From Lathyrus oleraceus (taxonomy: Eukaryota > Streptophyta > Magnoliopsida > Fabales > Fabaceae), in assembly GCF_024323335.1 (NCBI RefSeq), contig NC_066585.1, positions 79,311,609 through 79,375,608 on the forward strand: a DNA stretch of 64,000 bases. Reading direction: 5' to 3'. Numbering within the stretch: the stretch's first letter is position 1; each line of letters starts with the position of its first letter. Below are positions 1 to 11,366 of the stretch, piece after piece. Below the pieces are notes generated by a model. That model did no database searches, was not told the origin of the DNA, and saw nothing but the letters and a program-made list of their open reading frames with translations. The position numbers and the translations under genes were made by a program.

Positions 1-482
1 TTTGTGTTGTTGTTGGTTGTTTATTTCCTTTTCATTTCATTGTGTTAAATCGAATTAAATCCGTGGATTCGACTTTTATATGTCGTTATACCTCCAAAAT
101 TTCATATATTAATTTGATTTCTCCGCATTATGATACTTGCATATGACATTCCATTCACATTGTCATTATGCACAAACCGTCTTTGAGTATATTATGGCCA
201 ATTCACTTCAATCATGTTTAAATTGACACTGTCACTTATTTCTTTCTCTTTTAATTTAATTAATCAATTAATTAAAATTTTCTTAATTATTTAATTTTGA
301 TTAATTATTTTTAGTTAACTTGATTATTTGATTCAATTAAATAATTTTGATAATTAATCTTAACTAACTTAATTAATCGATTTAACTGAATCTTAATCAA
401 TTAATTTTGATAATTAATCTTAATTAACTTAATTATTCGATTTAACTGAATCTTAATCAATTAATTTTGATAATTAAATATT
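1..482. other. AT-rich spacer
   Basis: No gene is visible. The stretch is very AT-rich and contains a short tandem repeat (343-478, listed separately). It borders a decayed copia gag remnant. Confidence 0.6.
343..478. repeat. 60-bp tandem repeat, about 2.3 copies
   Basis: The segment from about 343 (aattttgataattaatctta) recurs 60 bases later, and partly a third time, with only a few substitutions (for example aattaatcg versus aattattcg). It is an AT-rich local tandem duplication with no visible coding content. Confidence 0.85.
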
Positions 483-928
483 GATGGATTTCTTCCACTA
501 CCATATATCATTTCAAGAGTGTCCCACATTTCCTTGGAAAAATTATAATTTTGAATATAGAAAATTCGATTATCATCTACAGATATGATTAAGAATTTTT
601 TTTTCTTTGAAATCTATTTCAAACTTTCTCTTTTCTTCTATAGTATAAAGGAAATCTGGTTTATCTGCTGCTTCCCCATTTATATGTTGAGTAGGGGTAA
701 ACTGAATATTAGTTATAGTTTCTCATAATTCAGGATAAAAACTTTGAATGAATATTTTAAATCTAGATTTTCATATTTAAACCTATCACCATCGAACAAT
801 AGAGCTGTGTTTAGAAACGTCCTCTTGTTAGAACTAGTGTTGGAAGTTATTCTCCTCCTGAGATGATTAGTGTTTGAACAAGAGTAAGGATTTGATACCA
901 CTTGTTGAACATGTGAGTTCACACACAA
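483..928 (-). pseudogene. Ty1/copia gag N-terminal remnant
   Basis: Read on the minus strand, 928 to 713 gives a degenerate copia gag N-terminus with the motif ALLFDGDRFKYE, like the usual PLFDGxNFxYW. Further down, about 483-545, comes SKEMWDTLEMIYG, the gag motif usually seen as AKEMWDTLxxxxEG. Upstream of the gag start (about 893-915) a TGGTATCAAATCC-like sequence resembles a decayed tRNA-Met primer site. The frame breaks between the two motifs, so this is a dead fragment. Family membership comes from motif memory, not from a search. Confidence 0.6.
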
Positions 929-1002
929 GAGGTGGTGAATTGTGGGGCTTTTAAAAAATGATAGTTTAAAACAAAGTCCTTATGGTGAAATGAAAAAATA
1001 GA

Positions 1003-1680
1003 TATGGAGCGGGTTCCTTATGTGTCTGATATAGATAGTTTGATGTATGCAATGATGTGTACAAGACTAAATATTGCACATGCTATTGGTACAATCAGTA
1101 GATTTTTGTGAAATCCAGGTAGTGAACATCTAAATGGCGTAAAATGAATTTTGAGGTATCTTTTTGGTACTATTTATAAGAGAATTTGTTTTAGAGGTGA
1201 CGAACCTATTTTGGTTGGGTAATCCGAGTTATATATGGATGGAGACATTGATTCTAATAAGTCTACTTCATGCCACATGGTTATATTTGCAGAGGAGTTA
1301 TGGATTGGCAATCTAGGTTGCAAAAGTGTGTAACATAGTCTATTACTGAGGCAAAGTTTATTGTCATTACTGAAGCATGCAAAGAGTTTCTATGGTTGAA
1401 GAAGTTCTTGTCGGAGCTTGATTTTGTTCAAGACAAATATGTTTTATTTGTCGATAGTCAAAATGTTATTCATCTTGGTAAGAATATGACTTTTCATTGT
1501 AAGTTCAATTACATTGATGTGAGATATAATTGGATATGTGATATTTCAGATGCTAGGTTATTTGAGTTAGTTAAAGTTCATACTAATGATAACGTGTTTG
1601 ATATGATGACTAAAGCGCTACCAAGAGGAAAGTTTGAAATTTGTTGTGATATCGTTGGTTTGGCGATTTCCTCCACATAA
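1003..1680 (+). pseudogene. Ty1/copia RT C-terminus and RNase H remnant
   Basis: Conceptual translation gives MYAMMCTRLNIAHAIG (copia RT C-terminal motif, usually LMYAMVCTRPDIAHAVG). After stops and frame changes comes an open stretch at 1396-1680 with LGKNMTFHCKFNYIDVRYNW and DMMTKALPRGKFE. These match the copia RNase H end (HSRTKHIDVRYHWIR and MxTKxLP motifs). Several stop codons lie between 1100 and 1390, so it is a pseudogene. A purine-rich tract and an LTR follow immediately, the expected order for the 3' end of a copia element. Confidence 0.8.
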
Positions 1681-1683
1681 TTG

Positions 1684-2231
1684 TGAGGGGGGATATGTTA
1701 GGTATTTGACCCCCTTCTTATATGGAGTAAAACCCAAATATGTTAGTCCATTGTGTCTCACTTATATTAAGTGGAGATGCGCATTCTAGGGTTAGAGAAA
1801 AGAAAGGATAAAATCAACCATAGTGAGAAAAGAAGTTAGAAACCCTAATCCCGATTTTCTCAAATCAGTTTCAGAAAAATAGTGATTCTGTTAACCGTTG
1901 GACCGGGCTAATGTTTGGACACATTGTTCATGAGACATAGTTCTACACTTTCACTGTTCAGATCGTCAAAATAAGGTTTGAGCAGAGGTATATCGTGTTC
2001 ACACTGCACCAGGTGTTTGGGGATTCTTTCTCTTCCAATTCACAAACTGTAAATTTTCGTGCTTTGTTGTTTTGGTTTATTATAGCATTATTTGTACATT
2101 ATTCTAATACACTCTTGTAATTTCATTTGATTATAGCTAAGATAATTCATTGTCTGAACGACTCTTGATTTTTACACTTACTTTGAGGAATTTTCTACGT
2201 TAAAGATTTGTCGTTCTTTTATTCACTTTCA
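1684..2231 (+). mobile_element. Copia polypurine tract and probable 3' LTR
   Basis: GTGAGGGGGGATA (about 1683-1695) is a polypurine tract directly after the RNase H remnant. The LTR would start at TGTTAGG (1696) and end at a CA near 2231. No partner LTR or target-site duplication is visible, so the 3' boundary is a guess. The sequence after the LTR (2232-2583) is AT-rich and shows no gene. Confidence 0.55.
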
Positions 2232-2583
2232 ATTTCTATTTGGTACCATATATATATTTTTTTTTCTCCTTAAAGATTTGTTATTGTGTTTTGTATTAAT
2301 TTCCATCATGTATGATTAACCAAGTATTGGGTCTCGTCATAGTACAAGATTAAGGGCTAAGAATAAGAAAAACAAAAATTTTGTAAGGAGAAGTGTTGTA
2401 GATAAGATTAGATGAACAACTCACTATGTTAGAACTACTTGCTGATGAAGAATTGCTTCTATAAGTATCTGGTTTTTATGTTTGTTTCACATCAAACTTA
2501 AATTTAGATTGAAAACATCCCGACATAAATCACTTAATTTAAAACATATTTTAAACAAAACTAATACTAAACTGAATCACTTG
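2232..2583. other. Spacer downstream of MACPF gene
   Basis: No recognisable gene or element. It should contain the 3' UTR of the minus-strand MACPF gene. I cannot place a polyadenylation site. Confidence 0.5.
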
Positions 2584-4696
2584 CTATGAAGCTTCAGTTT
2601 CACACTGTATAACAAAGTTCAATAGTGAATACTTAACACATAGATATATTTTCCCATTCTGAACAGAAAACTTTGCACCAGACACAACCCAATATCCTGG
2701 AATGTCTTCAGGTCCTCTCATCCTTTCCGTTATGTCCACATATCGTTGAAGTTTAGGCATATTAACCGGGGCAGGCAGTGCAGCAGAATATGTTGTCGAA
2801 CCGATTGTCACATCACCCGGTTTCGGATGACCCCTCTGTCCTTCTTTCGGAAGAAAAGCCAAGACGCCTCTAGATTTGTTGCTGAAACCGCCAAGATTGG
2901 AGGATCCATCCCACTCAGGTAGTTTCTGAAGCGTGGCACCGATAACTTTGGAGAAGCGCAGTCGTAAAAGGAGACACTTCTTTTCAACTTGCAACTGAGC
3001 TCCCGTGACAATGGAAAGACTATCCTCCGATTCAACGGGTGCGGTACAAACGTATGAAAAACAGCTCCATTTCACTTTCTTATGGAAGTTGCAGCTATAC
3101 GAGCCGCAAGACAGATAAGCATTTGCGTTGTTCGTGAGTGGTAAGGACTTTGGCAGAGAAGTCAAGTGCTGCAGATGAATGGCTAACCGGTTGCTTCTTC
3201 TCCCTTCCAATTGTAATCTCAGGCCAATTACTGGTCTATTTCCAACATCTAACTGCCAAATGGAGCCAAAATGGAGTATCTTCTATTAAGCTATCTCGTC
3301 ATTAAACGGAGTTACATGCTCGCAAAATACACAAAAAGTTTAAGATAGAAAACTTACTGGTATTGTATTTATGTAAAGCTTTGGACCGAAGATACTAAAT
3401 CGTAGCCACGTATTCACTTGATGCTTCCAGTAAGAACCAAGACGTATCTCACTAAGTATAGGCGCCCATTGTCTCGGTAGCTGAAACTCGAAAAATTGAT
3501 GGAGGTCTTCCATTGGAGGTTTGTCTGTTTCAGTTATCACAGTTTATATGCAGGTTCAACAAAATCAATTTCAGAAAGAGATTATTTCTGAGATAAATTT
3601 TCATGCAGCAAAACAAAAATCAAATAAGTACTTACAACGAAGGTAGAGATTTATAGCATGGCTCGCAAATCCGCTGCCACGGATACCCAACAAAAGGGAT
3701 GTCAACGGAAGAAGATGCATCGATATGACGTCGGGCTGTGAATCAATAGTATCCAACCATTCACTATGATACATTTTTTTACTGCTTCCACCCTTCCTTC
3801 TATGTATCATAAAAAGATTCTGCAATTTCACCGAAAGATCAATGCAATCAAGAAACTTCAAAACTACTAACACCTTTCTAATACAAAACAAATTAAGTGG
3901 TCTGTTACCTCCTTTTCGTTGCTTAAGTCTTCCGAAGCTGGGCGACGATTCTCTGCAGAATCCATGAACTTCATGTCAGCTGTTTCCTTTAAAAGCTTTT
4001 GGATACTAGCCGGATCATTGAGATCGGACGAAACATCTTGTCTAACATAAATCACGTCCTTCCCTCCCATGCTCACCCCGACTATGACATGAGTTCCAAA
4101 ACGCTCTATGAACCTTGCCAAGGCCTCAGGGTCCCATGACGATGGCACAGCTTCTTTGACATGATCACGGAGTTCACCGTGATACTTTTCTAATTCAACA
4201 GAATAGCGTTTGATGAACCAACCATCATAAGCAAGAGACTTAATGTAAGCCAAGTGTTTGATGCATCGACAGGATAACCCAAATGAAGCACAGAAATGGC
4301 CTGATGCAGTTTCTCCTACAAGACGCATTTCATGGTTGAAATGCTTCAACATCTAAAACAACACGGAAAAACTTGTCTTAGAAGTATTAATCTTCCAATA
4401 ATTTAACACGGATCTAAAATAATATATACCTGGTGTGAAGTGAGAACATCTAAGTGAATTCTAATAGATTCTCCTCTGACGCATTTGATAGAGTTTGGAA
4501 CATTAGGAACTGTAACACCACCGGAAATCTCCAAATCACGACACTGTTGTTGTTCTTTATTGATGAAGATCAAAGGTGAACCATTGCTCTTACAATTCTC
4601 AAAGTTGATATCTACTGTGATGTCAAAACCCAACCCAATTGAGTTTATTGCTTTCTGAGCTGCTTCAAAATGCGAAACACTCTTTGATTGTTCCAT
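2584..4696 (-). CDS. MACPF-domain protein, five exons
   Basis: Exons on the minus strand are 4696-4430, 4352-3909, 3819-3636, 3524-3358 and 3252-2584. Every intron is GT-AG (for example CAG|GTATAT, GAG|GTAACA, GTT|GTAAGT, CCA|GTAAGT), and the spliced frame is open for about 576 residues, near the roughly 600 usual for plant MACPF proteins. The MACPF signature appears as FGTHVIVGVSMGG at residues about 174-186. Family hallmarks also include YKPPMEDLHQFFEFQLPRQW across the exon 3/4 junction, EGRRSNRLAIHLQHL, and the C-terminal PGYWVVSGAKF. Plant relatives (CAD1, NSL1 and At1g14780/At4g24290-type proteins) restrain programmed cell death and salicylate-dependent defence. I cannot say which subgroup this is. 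There is no signal peptide. A truncated copy of exon 1 lies 5 kb away at 9655-9846. There is no frame damage, so it is probably functional; expression is unknown. Confidence 0.88.
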
Positions 4697-5150
4697 TCAT
4701 TACACAATTTGAAGGTCTATTCATGTAGAAAAGAAAGATATAAAAGATGTAAATGAAAAACTAGAGAGAAAATCATGTCTATACTTAATTATAATCGAGC
4801 AAAGTTAAGGAGCAAGAGTTGTTTTTTAGTTGTTGTTGTTGAATAAGAAGGATTAGGAACAGGTACAAGATTGACTTGGATGTTGACTTGGGTTGTGTTG
4901 ATATTTATTTATTTATTTTTTTAAATGTGGAATCGTTTAATCCTTTAAATAATTTATAAATAATTTTTTTATTGTAGATATTTTGCATTTTAAAATTTTG
5001 AGAAATTCTCTTCACAAATATAATTTTCTCAAAGGTGTTTTCTTTTTAAGAACAGATCATTCTGAATTGTATGTGTTCTGGATCTTCAAAAGTTTTAAAG
5101 AGAAAGTCTAACATTTGAACTAGATCTCGGATACCTCAATCAACTATTAT
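4697..5150 (-). promoter_or_regulatory. MACPF upstream region with overlapping uATGs
   Basis: This is the 5' flank of the minus-strand MACPF gene. Two ATGs, at 4724-4722 and 4700-4698, share a frame that differs from the main start (4696) and overlaps it before stopping about 18 codons after the first. If the transcript begins upstream of 4724 these would form an inhibitory upstream ORF. No convincing TATA box can be fixed in this AT-rich DNA. The whole segment is duplicated at about 9847-10255. Confidence 0.4.
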
Positions 5151-5470
5151 ATATAAGGTTCTTCGTGTGAAGAAAAAATATCTTTTATCCATTCTCACTC
5201 TCATATTATTCTTTATTCTCTCACTTATATGTTGAAGTGTTGATATTGCAAGTCAGTATCTTCTCTACCGAACCGAAAGCACAACTCTGCCACAGCAAGG
5301 CATTACATCATTAGTTCAATAATCATTTCTAATTCTGAATCGTACAGTAATGCCTTTTTGTGAGAATCGACTTTTGATTCATGAGAATTTCCACAATCAA
5401 ACTTGTCCGATTCAAATCTTGATTGTTATAGCAGTCACGCTAAGATGAAGAAAGTAATTCTCGATCCTAC

Positions 5471-5562
5471 TTCTGATCACGTCTTAGATCCTTCCAAGTC
5501 TTGATCATCTCCTATCTTCTGATCACGTCTTAGATCCTTCCAAGTCTTGATCATCTCCTATC
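5471..5562. repeat. 46-bp tandem duplication
   Basis: A 46-base unit starting TTCTGATCACGTCTTAGATC occupies 5471-5516 and is repeated exactly at 5517-5562. It is rich in GATC/TGATCA. No coding content. Confidence 0.95.
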
Positions 5563-6600
5563 TTCGTTGTAGATTCGATCAACTAGAAGCTCCGTAATAA
5601 AAAATGGCATTTGCCACATAGCAGTATGTAGATTGAGAAGTGAGACAAAGACAAGTCAATATCAATGTTTCGAGACCACTTGAATAAATATTTGGGACAA
5701 TTTGTTGTTTTATCATGAATAGGGAAAACCAAATACCAAATATGCTTGACATCGTGTAATCTGCTATCTTTGTGGTGGAACTAGGCCACTACACTCAAGT
5801 TAATTGATTAAATGAACCCTAAAATTGTTCGAAAAAATCATATATTCTTACGGTAACAATACAATATATATATATATATATACATCATAATAGTGCTTTA
5901 TATAGTAACTTATATATGATTAATGAGCATGGCAATTTAATTTATGATATATGTTCTTTATAATTGTTTGGCTTAATAAATAGTAAATAAGTAAGAAGAT
6001 ATAAATTGACATGTATCATAAATCTTGAAATTTACATAAGGCTTTATTGATAGTATTAGTTTATAATGAAATCTTGAAATACCTATTAGTTTGATAATTA
6101 TAATTTAATAAATCGAATGTTTTAATGTGTATTATACTCAATATATTGGTTTATAAAAAATGCATAATTATTTTTTTGGATATAACATGAATTAAATTCT
6201 TAATTATTATCAAAAATTCGATAATAGATATTTCCCCGCCTTCAGTTAATTTTAAATGAAATGTAATTTGGAATGTGATCAATTTTCAAACACACAATAC
6301 TATTGATTTGATTGTAAAGTTTTCTTTTGTTTAATTTTCAAAATTAATATACATAAAAGAAAATAATTATGACATATTAAGTAAACCAGTGGAAAGATAA
6401 ATTGAAATTGAAAATTGGAAATTTTAAAATATGGATTGGTTGATTACTGAAGTAGTCAAATTTATTAAAGTTCATGATTTCAGCAAATGAGTTTTGATAT
6501 ATATTCTATGTAACTAACATGTTTGTATTCAAAGAGACCTATTATTATAAGACATATAAGGATCATTTAAAGATGAATCATGGCTTATATAGACCTCAGA
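5563..6600. other. AT-rich intergenic spacer
   Basis: No gene, RNA or element recognised. It contains a short (TA)n microsatellite at about 5864-5882 and otherwise only AT-rich unique-looking sequence. Confidence 0.6.
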
Positions 6601-6620
6601 TTTGGAGTCTAATATAACTA

Positions 6621-7330
6621 TTGAATACCGAGATGAGGAATTTTGAGATTCTTATCACGGAGGATAATAAATTTGAGATCCCCACAAATGAAGAACCTTG
6701 TGAGGAAGGTTCTCCACAGATTGTTGAAACACAAACCGAAAGGTTGTCACTAATGAAGAATCTTGTGAGGAAGATTCTTCATGGATTGTTGAAAAGTAAC
6801 CCGAACTTAGAATAAGCAAGAGAGTCCGAAAGGCTAAGGATCTATGACCGAATAAAATTGATAGTGAAATGATTTCTTTTATCTAATGAAAGGAAATATT
6901 AAGAATTTTGTTCATAAGATTCATATTATTCTTCAAGTGGAAGATGATCCTAAGACTTATAAGAAAACAATAGCTTCAAGGGACTCCTTTTGTTTAGAAG
7001 GAAGTATCATAGTGTGATGGTATACTAAAAACCTACAAGTCTAGATTAATGACTAAGGGTGTTTTAAATAAAAGGAAGGTGTTTATCATTTGACACATAT
7101 GCACTAATAACAAGCAAAATAAAAACTAGAGCAACATTTGCATTAGCTTCTTTGCATAACCTTATATTTCCTAAAATGGAAGTCAAAATAACACTCCTAA
7201 ATAGAGATCTCGATGAAGAGATTTACATGGAGCAGCTAGAAGATTATGTGGAAATAAACAAAAGGTGTGCGAGTTTGACAAATCCTTGTATGGATTAAAA
7301 CAAGCACTGAAACAATGACATTAAAAGCTT
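6621..7330 (+). pseudogene. Ty1/copia pol remnant (integrase end to RT)
   Basis: The open piece at 6621-6815 resembles the linker region between copia integrase and RT. Further on, stop-riddled translation contains VEDDPKTYKKTIASRD (usual GEPRTYKEAxxS) and SKIKTRATFALASLHNL followed by MEVKITLLNRDLDEEIYMEQ (usual MDVKTAFLNGDLxEEIYMxQP). These are RT core motifs with substitutions and stops, so the copy is dead. Confidence 0.75.
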
Positions 7331-7427
7331 GACTTTGTCATTGCAAGATTCACCAATTAATGGGGAGACACATAACTTATGGGGAAATTTTCAATCATTA
7401 TCACAATATAAATTCAAATATTTTGTC

Positions 7428-7870
7428 ATCATCAAAAGGGGGAGATTGTGAGGAATACATCTTATATCTTGTTCAATTTTGATGAAGACAAAGATTATCA
7501 AAGAAGAAAATGATCAAAAGTATCATGCATATCAATGATGAAGTTGATCAAGAAGGTTGAACATGGAAATTCAAGTAAAGATTTGACACAAGCGAACATA
7601 AATAAGGTACTTATTGCAATTCATACTATATTACTTTAAATTGCTCAGAATTTCATCTAAAAACCTTCTTGCATAATCATGCATGATCACCTAAAAACCT
7701 TCTTCATCTAATTCATGTGCAAGTGTTTGTATACAAAGTTGTGTGAGAATATTGTGTGTTCCTTTGTCCCTATGTTGATTAAATATTGATCATTAACAAT
7801 GAGATGAATGGAATTTTAGAAACAAAGAGGTTTCTAACTTCCACATTCAAGATGGAATGATCTTGGACTA
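7428..7870 (+). mobile_element. Copia polypurine tract and LTR fragment
   Basis: TCAAAAGGGGGAGAT (about 7432-7446) is a copia polypurine tract of the same type as the one at 34292. It is followed by TGTGAGGAATAC, a plausible LTR start (7447). It sits between two halves of copia pol sequence, so it probably marks a separate element inserted in, or recombined with, the first. The 3' boundary near 7870 is inferred only from where RT homology resumes. Confidence 0.45.
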
Positions 7871-7879
7871 GTTGACACA

Positions 7880-8518
7880 CTTTTGGGGATCAAAGTAAAG
7901 AAAAATAGTGGGGGTTATGAACTTAGTCAAATACATTATGTTGAGAAAGTACTCGGCAAGTTCAAACACTTACATTTCAAGAAAATGAGTACTCCATTTG
8001 ACCTTAGTGTCAAACTTCAAAAGAATGATGGAAAAGTTGTGGCTCAATTGGAATATTCAAGTGCATGCAATGTACTAGACCCGACATAGCATTTGCAATT
8101 AGTAAAATGAGTAGATTTTACTAGCAATCCAAATGGTGAATATCATAAATATGCATTTATCTGGATATTTACACTAGTCGAGGGTACAATGTCAAGGCTC
8201 TTGCTTCCACTGGTGAAGAAGCTAAGTGGTTGAGGGACCTTTTGTTGGAAGTTCCATCGACTAAAGACAATGTTTCAAAGGTATTGATACATTACGGTAG
8301 TCAAGCCACTTTACCTATACCATACAAAAAGTGTATAACTGAAATTCTAGGCAAGTAGGACTTAGACATTCCTTTGTGAGAAAATTGATTAAAGATGGAA
8401 TCATTTCCCTCACCTATATATAGACGAGCTATAATTTGGCCGATCTATTTACTAAGCCACAAGCCAGAGACTTAGTAAAAACAACCTCGAGAGATATGGG
8501 GTTAAAACTCCTTGAGTA
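7880..8518 (+). pseudogene. Ty1/copia RT C-terminus and RNase H remnant
   Basis: The ORF at 7883-8089 reads GIKVKKNSGGYELSQIHYVE and KKMSTPFDLSVKLQKN, the RT C-terminal region. Next come IAFAISKMSRF, ASTGEEAKWLRDLLLEVP, and around 8370-8500 KLIKDGIISLTYI and NLADLFTKP-like residues, the copia RNase H end. Stops and frameshifts separate the blocks. The coding part ends near 8518. Confidence 0.8.
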
Positions 8519-9059
8519 AGAATTCCGACAGCGGCGGAAACCCAATCTTACGTTAACAGAATATTAACCTCAAGATTCAGTGGGTAACAATAAGTCGTTG
8601 ATTTGGATGTTTGTCGAACATTACGTGATAATGATGACCTTTAAAATGAGGTTTGAGTTTTTATTTAAACTCTTAATGAAGTTCAATACCGAGGGTATGT
8701 GTATCATGGAAAAGGATACAATATGAACTTCACCTATGTGAATTTCGAGATGGTGTCGTCTCAAAGTGAGAGTTGGAGTTTCTCTCACAAAAAGTTCATG
8801 AAATAGGAAAATATATGGCCATAAATAAGTGCTAGGCGAGATATGTAAGGGAGTAACCCTTAAAGAATGTGTGGAAGGTAACGTCGGTCTAATCATATGG
8901 ATTAATAGTTTAAAATCATTAGTACCTAACATTCCGATTAAACTTTGCATTGTCATCACTAAGGTTAAGTTTTAAATAGAAAGATACCTAATTGTATTAA
9001 CATTCTTTATTTTATTTTTTCTGGAATTGATCTTGTCATTATTAGAACAAGTGGGGTAT
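8519..9059 (+). other. Copia 3' untranslated segment
   Basis: Non-coding sequence between the RNase H remnant and the probable LTR. It contains GACAGCGGCGGAAACCCAAT, which lies just after pol. No other feature seen. Confidence 0.4.
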
Positions 9060-9650
9060 TGTTGTAAATTATTAAGAATTAATAATCTTGAGTGTGTCCC
9101 AAAATGACAATATGCAAGTGAAGATTAATTTTGAATTCAGAAATAGGCCACACTTGTGAAGTGTTACAGTGAGTTTGGATTCACAAATATGCAACACTTG
9201 TGAAGTGTTGCAGTAGGTTTGGATTCACAAATATGCAACACTTGTGAAGTGTTGCAGTAGGTTTGAATTCGGAAATAGGCAACACTTCGTGAAGTGTTTT
9301 AGAATGAAAGAACACAACTCTTGAAGAATGTTGCAGTAGGCGGAACAATGTAACTTTTGGAAAAAGCTTGTTACTCTTGGTAAAAGAAGTTGTTTCACCA
9401 AGGGTCGCAACCTTGTGAAACAACACCAATATGTCCTATAAATACTTCTTTCCGGATTCAGAAAAAAAACATAACAAAAAACAGTGACTCCTCTTCACAT
9501 AATTCCAGACATTCTTTCCTGCATTCAAATCTTCACCAGTCTTGTGCATATTGAATTAGAAGGCTGAATTATCCTGAGTATTCTTGCGTTCCAACTTTAA
9601 GACTATAAGAGAGTGCTTAAAATATTTTTAACAAAATTGACACCATTCAC
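9060..9650 (+). mobile_element. Probable copia 3' LTR
   Basis: AGAACAAGTGGGGTA (about 9044-9058) is a purine-rich tract and TGTTGTAAATTATT (9060) a plausible LTR start. Internal features are a 44-bp tandem repeat (9148-9300) and a TATA-like CTATAAATACTTC at about 9435, consistent with U3-R. The end near 9640-9650 is not fixed, because the truncated MACPF copy starts right after it. Confidence 0.45.
9148..9300. repeat. 44-bp tandem repeat, about 3.4 copies
   Basis: Starts at 9148, 9192, 9236 and 9280 carry CAACACTTGTGAAGTGTTGC-type units exactly 44 bases apart. Each contains the inverted repeat AACACTT/AAGTGTT, so each unit can form a short hairpin. Confidence 0.9.
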
Positions 9651-9654
9651 GATT

Positions 9655-9846
9655 CTAGCATCGATCCATTTGATTTAACTTCAATTTTTTAACATGTTGT
9701 AGTTCTATATTGATGAAGATCAAAGGTGAACCAATGCTCTTACGATTGTCGAAGTTGATATCTACTGTGATGTCAAAACCCAATCCAATTGAGTTTATTT
9801 CTTTCTGAGCTGCTTCAAAATGCGAAATACTATTTGATTGTTCCAT
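9655..9846 (-). pseudogene. Truncated MACPF exon 1 copy
   Basis: The minus-strand frame from the ATG at 9846 matches the first exon of the MACPF gene (start 4696) for about 50 residues, with scattered substitutions (for example SNSISHFEAAQKEINSIGLG against SKSVSHFEAAQKAINSIGLG). It then runs into unrelated sequence near 9700. No later exon is present. The duplicated DNA continues into the upstream flank, to about 10255, matching 4697-5145, so a gene-plus-promoter segment was copied and then truncated. Confidence 0.85.
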
Positions 9847-10255
9847 TTATTACACAATTTGAAGGTCTATTCATGTAGTAAAGACATATATAAAATATGT
9901 AATGAAAAACTAAACAGAAAATCATGGATATTCTTGGATTATGATAAGGTACAAGATTGACTTAGATATTTACTTGGGTTCGTGTTGATATTTATTTATT
10001 TATTTACTTATATATTTTTTTAAATGTGGAATTCTTTAATCCTTCAAAATAATTTTTAAGTTCACAAATAATTCTTTTATTGTAGATATTTTGCAGTTTT
10101 AAATTTTGAGAAATTCTCTTCTCGCTTATAATATAATTCTCTCAGAGATATTTTTCTTAAGAATGGATCATTTTGAATATGAATTATATGTGTTATGGAT
10201 CGATCAAAAAATTTATAAGAGAAAGTCTAACATTTGACTAGGTCTTGGACACCTT
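9847..10255 (-). repeat. Duplicated MACPF upstream region
   Basis: Aligns by eye with 4697-5145, including TTACACAATTTGAAGGTCTA, GGTACAAGATTGACTT and TTTTATTGTAGATATTTTGCA, with small indels. Homology stops abruptly at about 10255, where an Athila-like LTR fragment begins. Confidence 0.8.
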
Positions 10256-11350
10256 GATCGGTAAAATAGCAAGTGTACTATTTGCACCAATGTAGTAATA
10301 AAATGAGAGTTATCCCGAGTATCGATCTCGAGGACTGCGTAATAAGTCTCAATCTTTATAATAATTCTATTGAACAAAAGATCATAGGGGGTTTGATGAG
10401 TGTTTTCAAAAATAATAAGAACGAGAAATAATTATATTAAGCGTATAAAAACTGTTTAACCGATATGAGAAAGCATGCTAGAGCCAGATGTGTGAATTGC
10501 TTTGTAATACACTTCTTCCATATTATATAACATCTATGTTGTAATTATTCAAAACCGATTCTCAAGAATTCTTTTCTCTAATTCCTTAGCCGAAAACCAT
10601 TAACAGTCAATTTCAATCCTAATTCCTTAGTTATTCAAATTGACGTTACGAAATATGTAATTGATCAAGAATTAACGGCTACTACGATTTGATCCTTATT
10701 CCTAAGTGATTAAACCAAACTTTTATTATACAACAAGCGATAAGGCGGTTTGTCCGACCTAAACCTTAACCAGAGATCAGAATTTCATTTGTCCGATAAA
10801 ATAAAGCATTAAGACCGTTGTATAATAATTTGAATAAAGAAAACACCGATGATCATAAAAACATAGAAAAAGTATTCATACAGTAGCAATTCAGGGACAC
10901 CCCCTAGCATTGGGGGTTTAGCTTTTCATAATATTCAAAGACAGTAAATTACAAATTAGAGACATTACAATTTGTTGTTGATGAAGGTTGATCTTCAATC
11001 TCTTCCGATCTTGAAGATCTCTTATCCTCTAAACACCTTGCAAGCTCGCTTCTCCTTTCTGCCTATTTTCTTCTACGATAAAAAAGTCCCATCTTTATAC
11101 CAAAATCCAGACTAAATAGTTTCCAATCAACTAAAAACATCGTGAAATACCCAAACTGCCCTCCGGACGTACATAGGGGTCAACATACTAAAAATCAGCA
11201 AACGGGGCGAATTGGCCAACACGGGCCGTGTTGGCTATATGTATATCTCAAATCTTCAGCCCTTGCTGACACGGGCCGTGTTAGCTGACACGGGCCGTGT
11301 CAGCTGACACAGGTGTCACATTACGCGAAAAACCGGCGGGAAAACGAAAC
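10256..11350 (-). mobile_element. Athila-like LTR fragment
   Basis: Minus-strand sequence at 10256-10340 reads as the U5 end of an Athila/Tat-type LTR: a GATCGATACTCGGGATAA block, then a CACTTGCTATTTTACCGATC end. This parallels the block at 23655-23735 before the primer site of the intact element. Towards 11210-11310 it carries palindromes of the form ACACGGGCCGTGT. The LTR 5' start is not visible, so it is incomplete. No ORF of interest. Confidence 0.5.
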
Positions 11351-11366
11351 AACAGAGCCGCCACCG
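11351..11366 (-). other. Possible primer-binding site next to LTR
   Basis: Minus-strand TGGCGGCTCTGTT immediately follows the LTR end. It resembles the TGGCGACTC-type primer site of Ogre/Tat elements. A 3' LTR should be followed by host DNA, so a primer site here would mean this LTR also served as the 5' LTR of another, now lost, copy. Confidence 0.35.

Noticed and set aside
5864..5882. TA microsatellite as a regulatory or origin element
   Set aside because: Simple repeats are common in AT-rich plant spacers, and nothing else supports a function.
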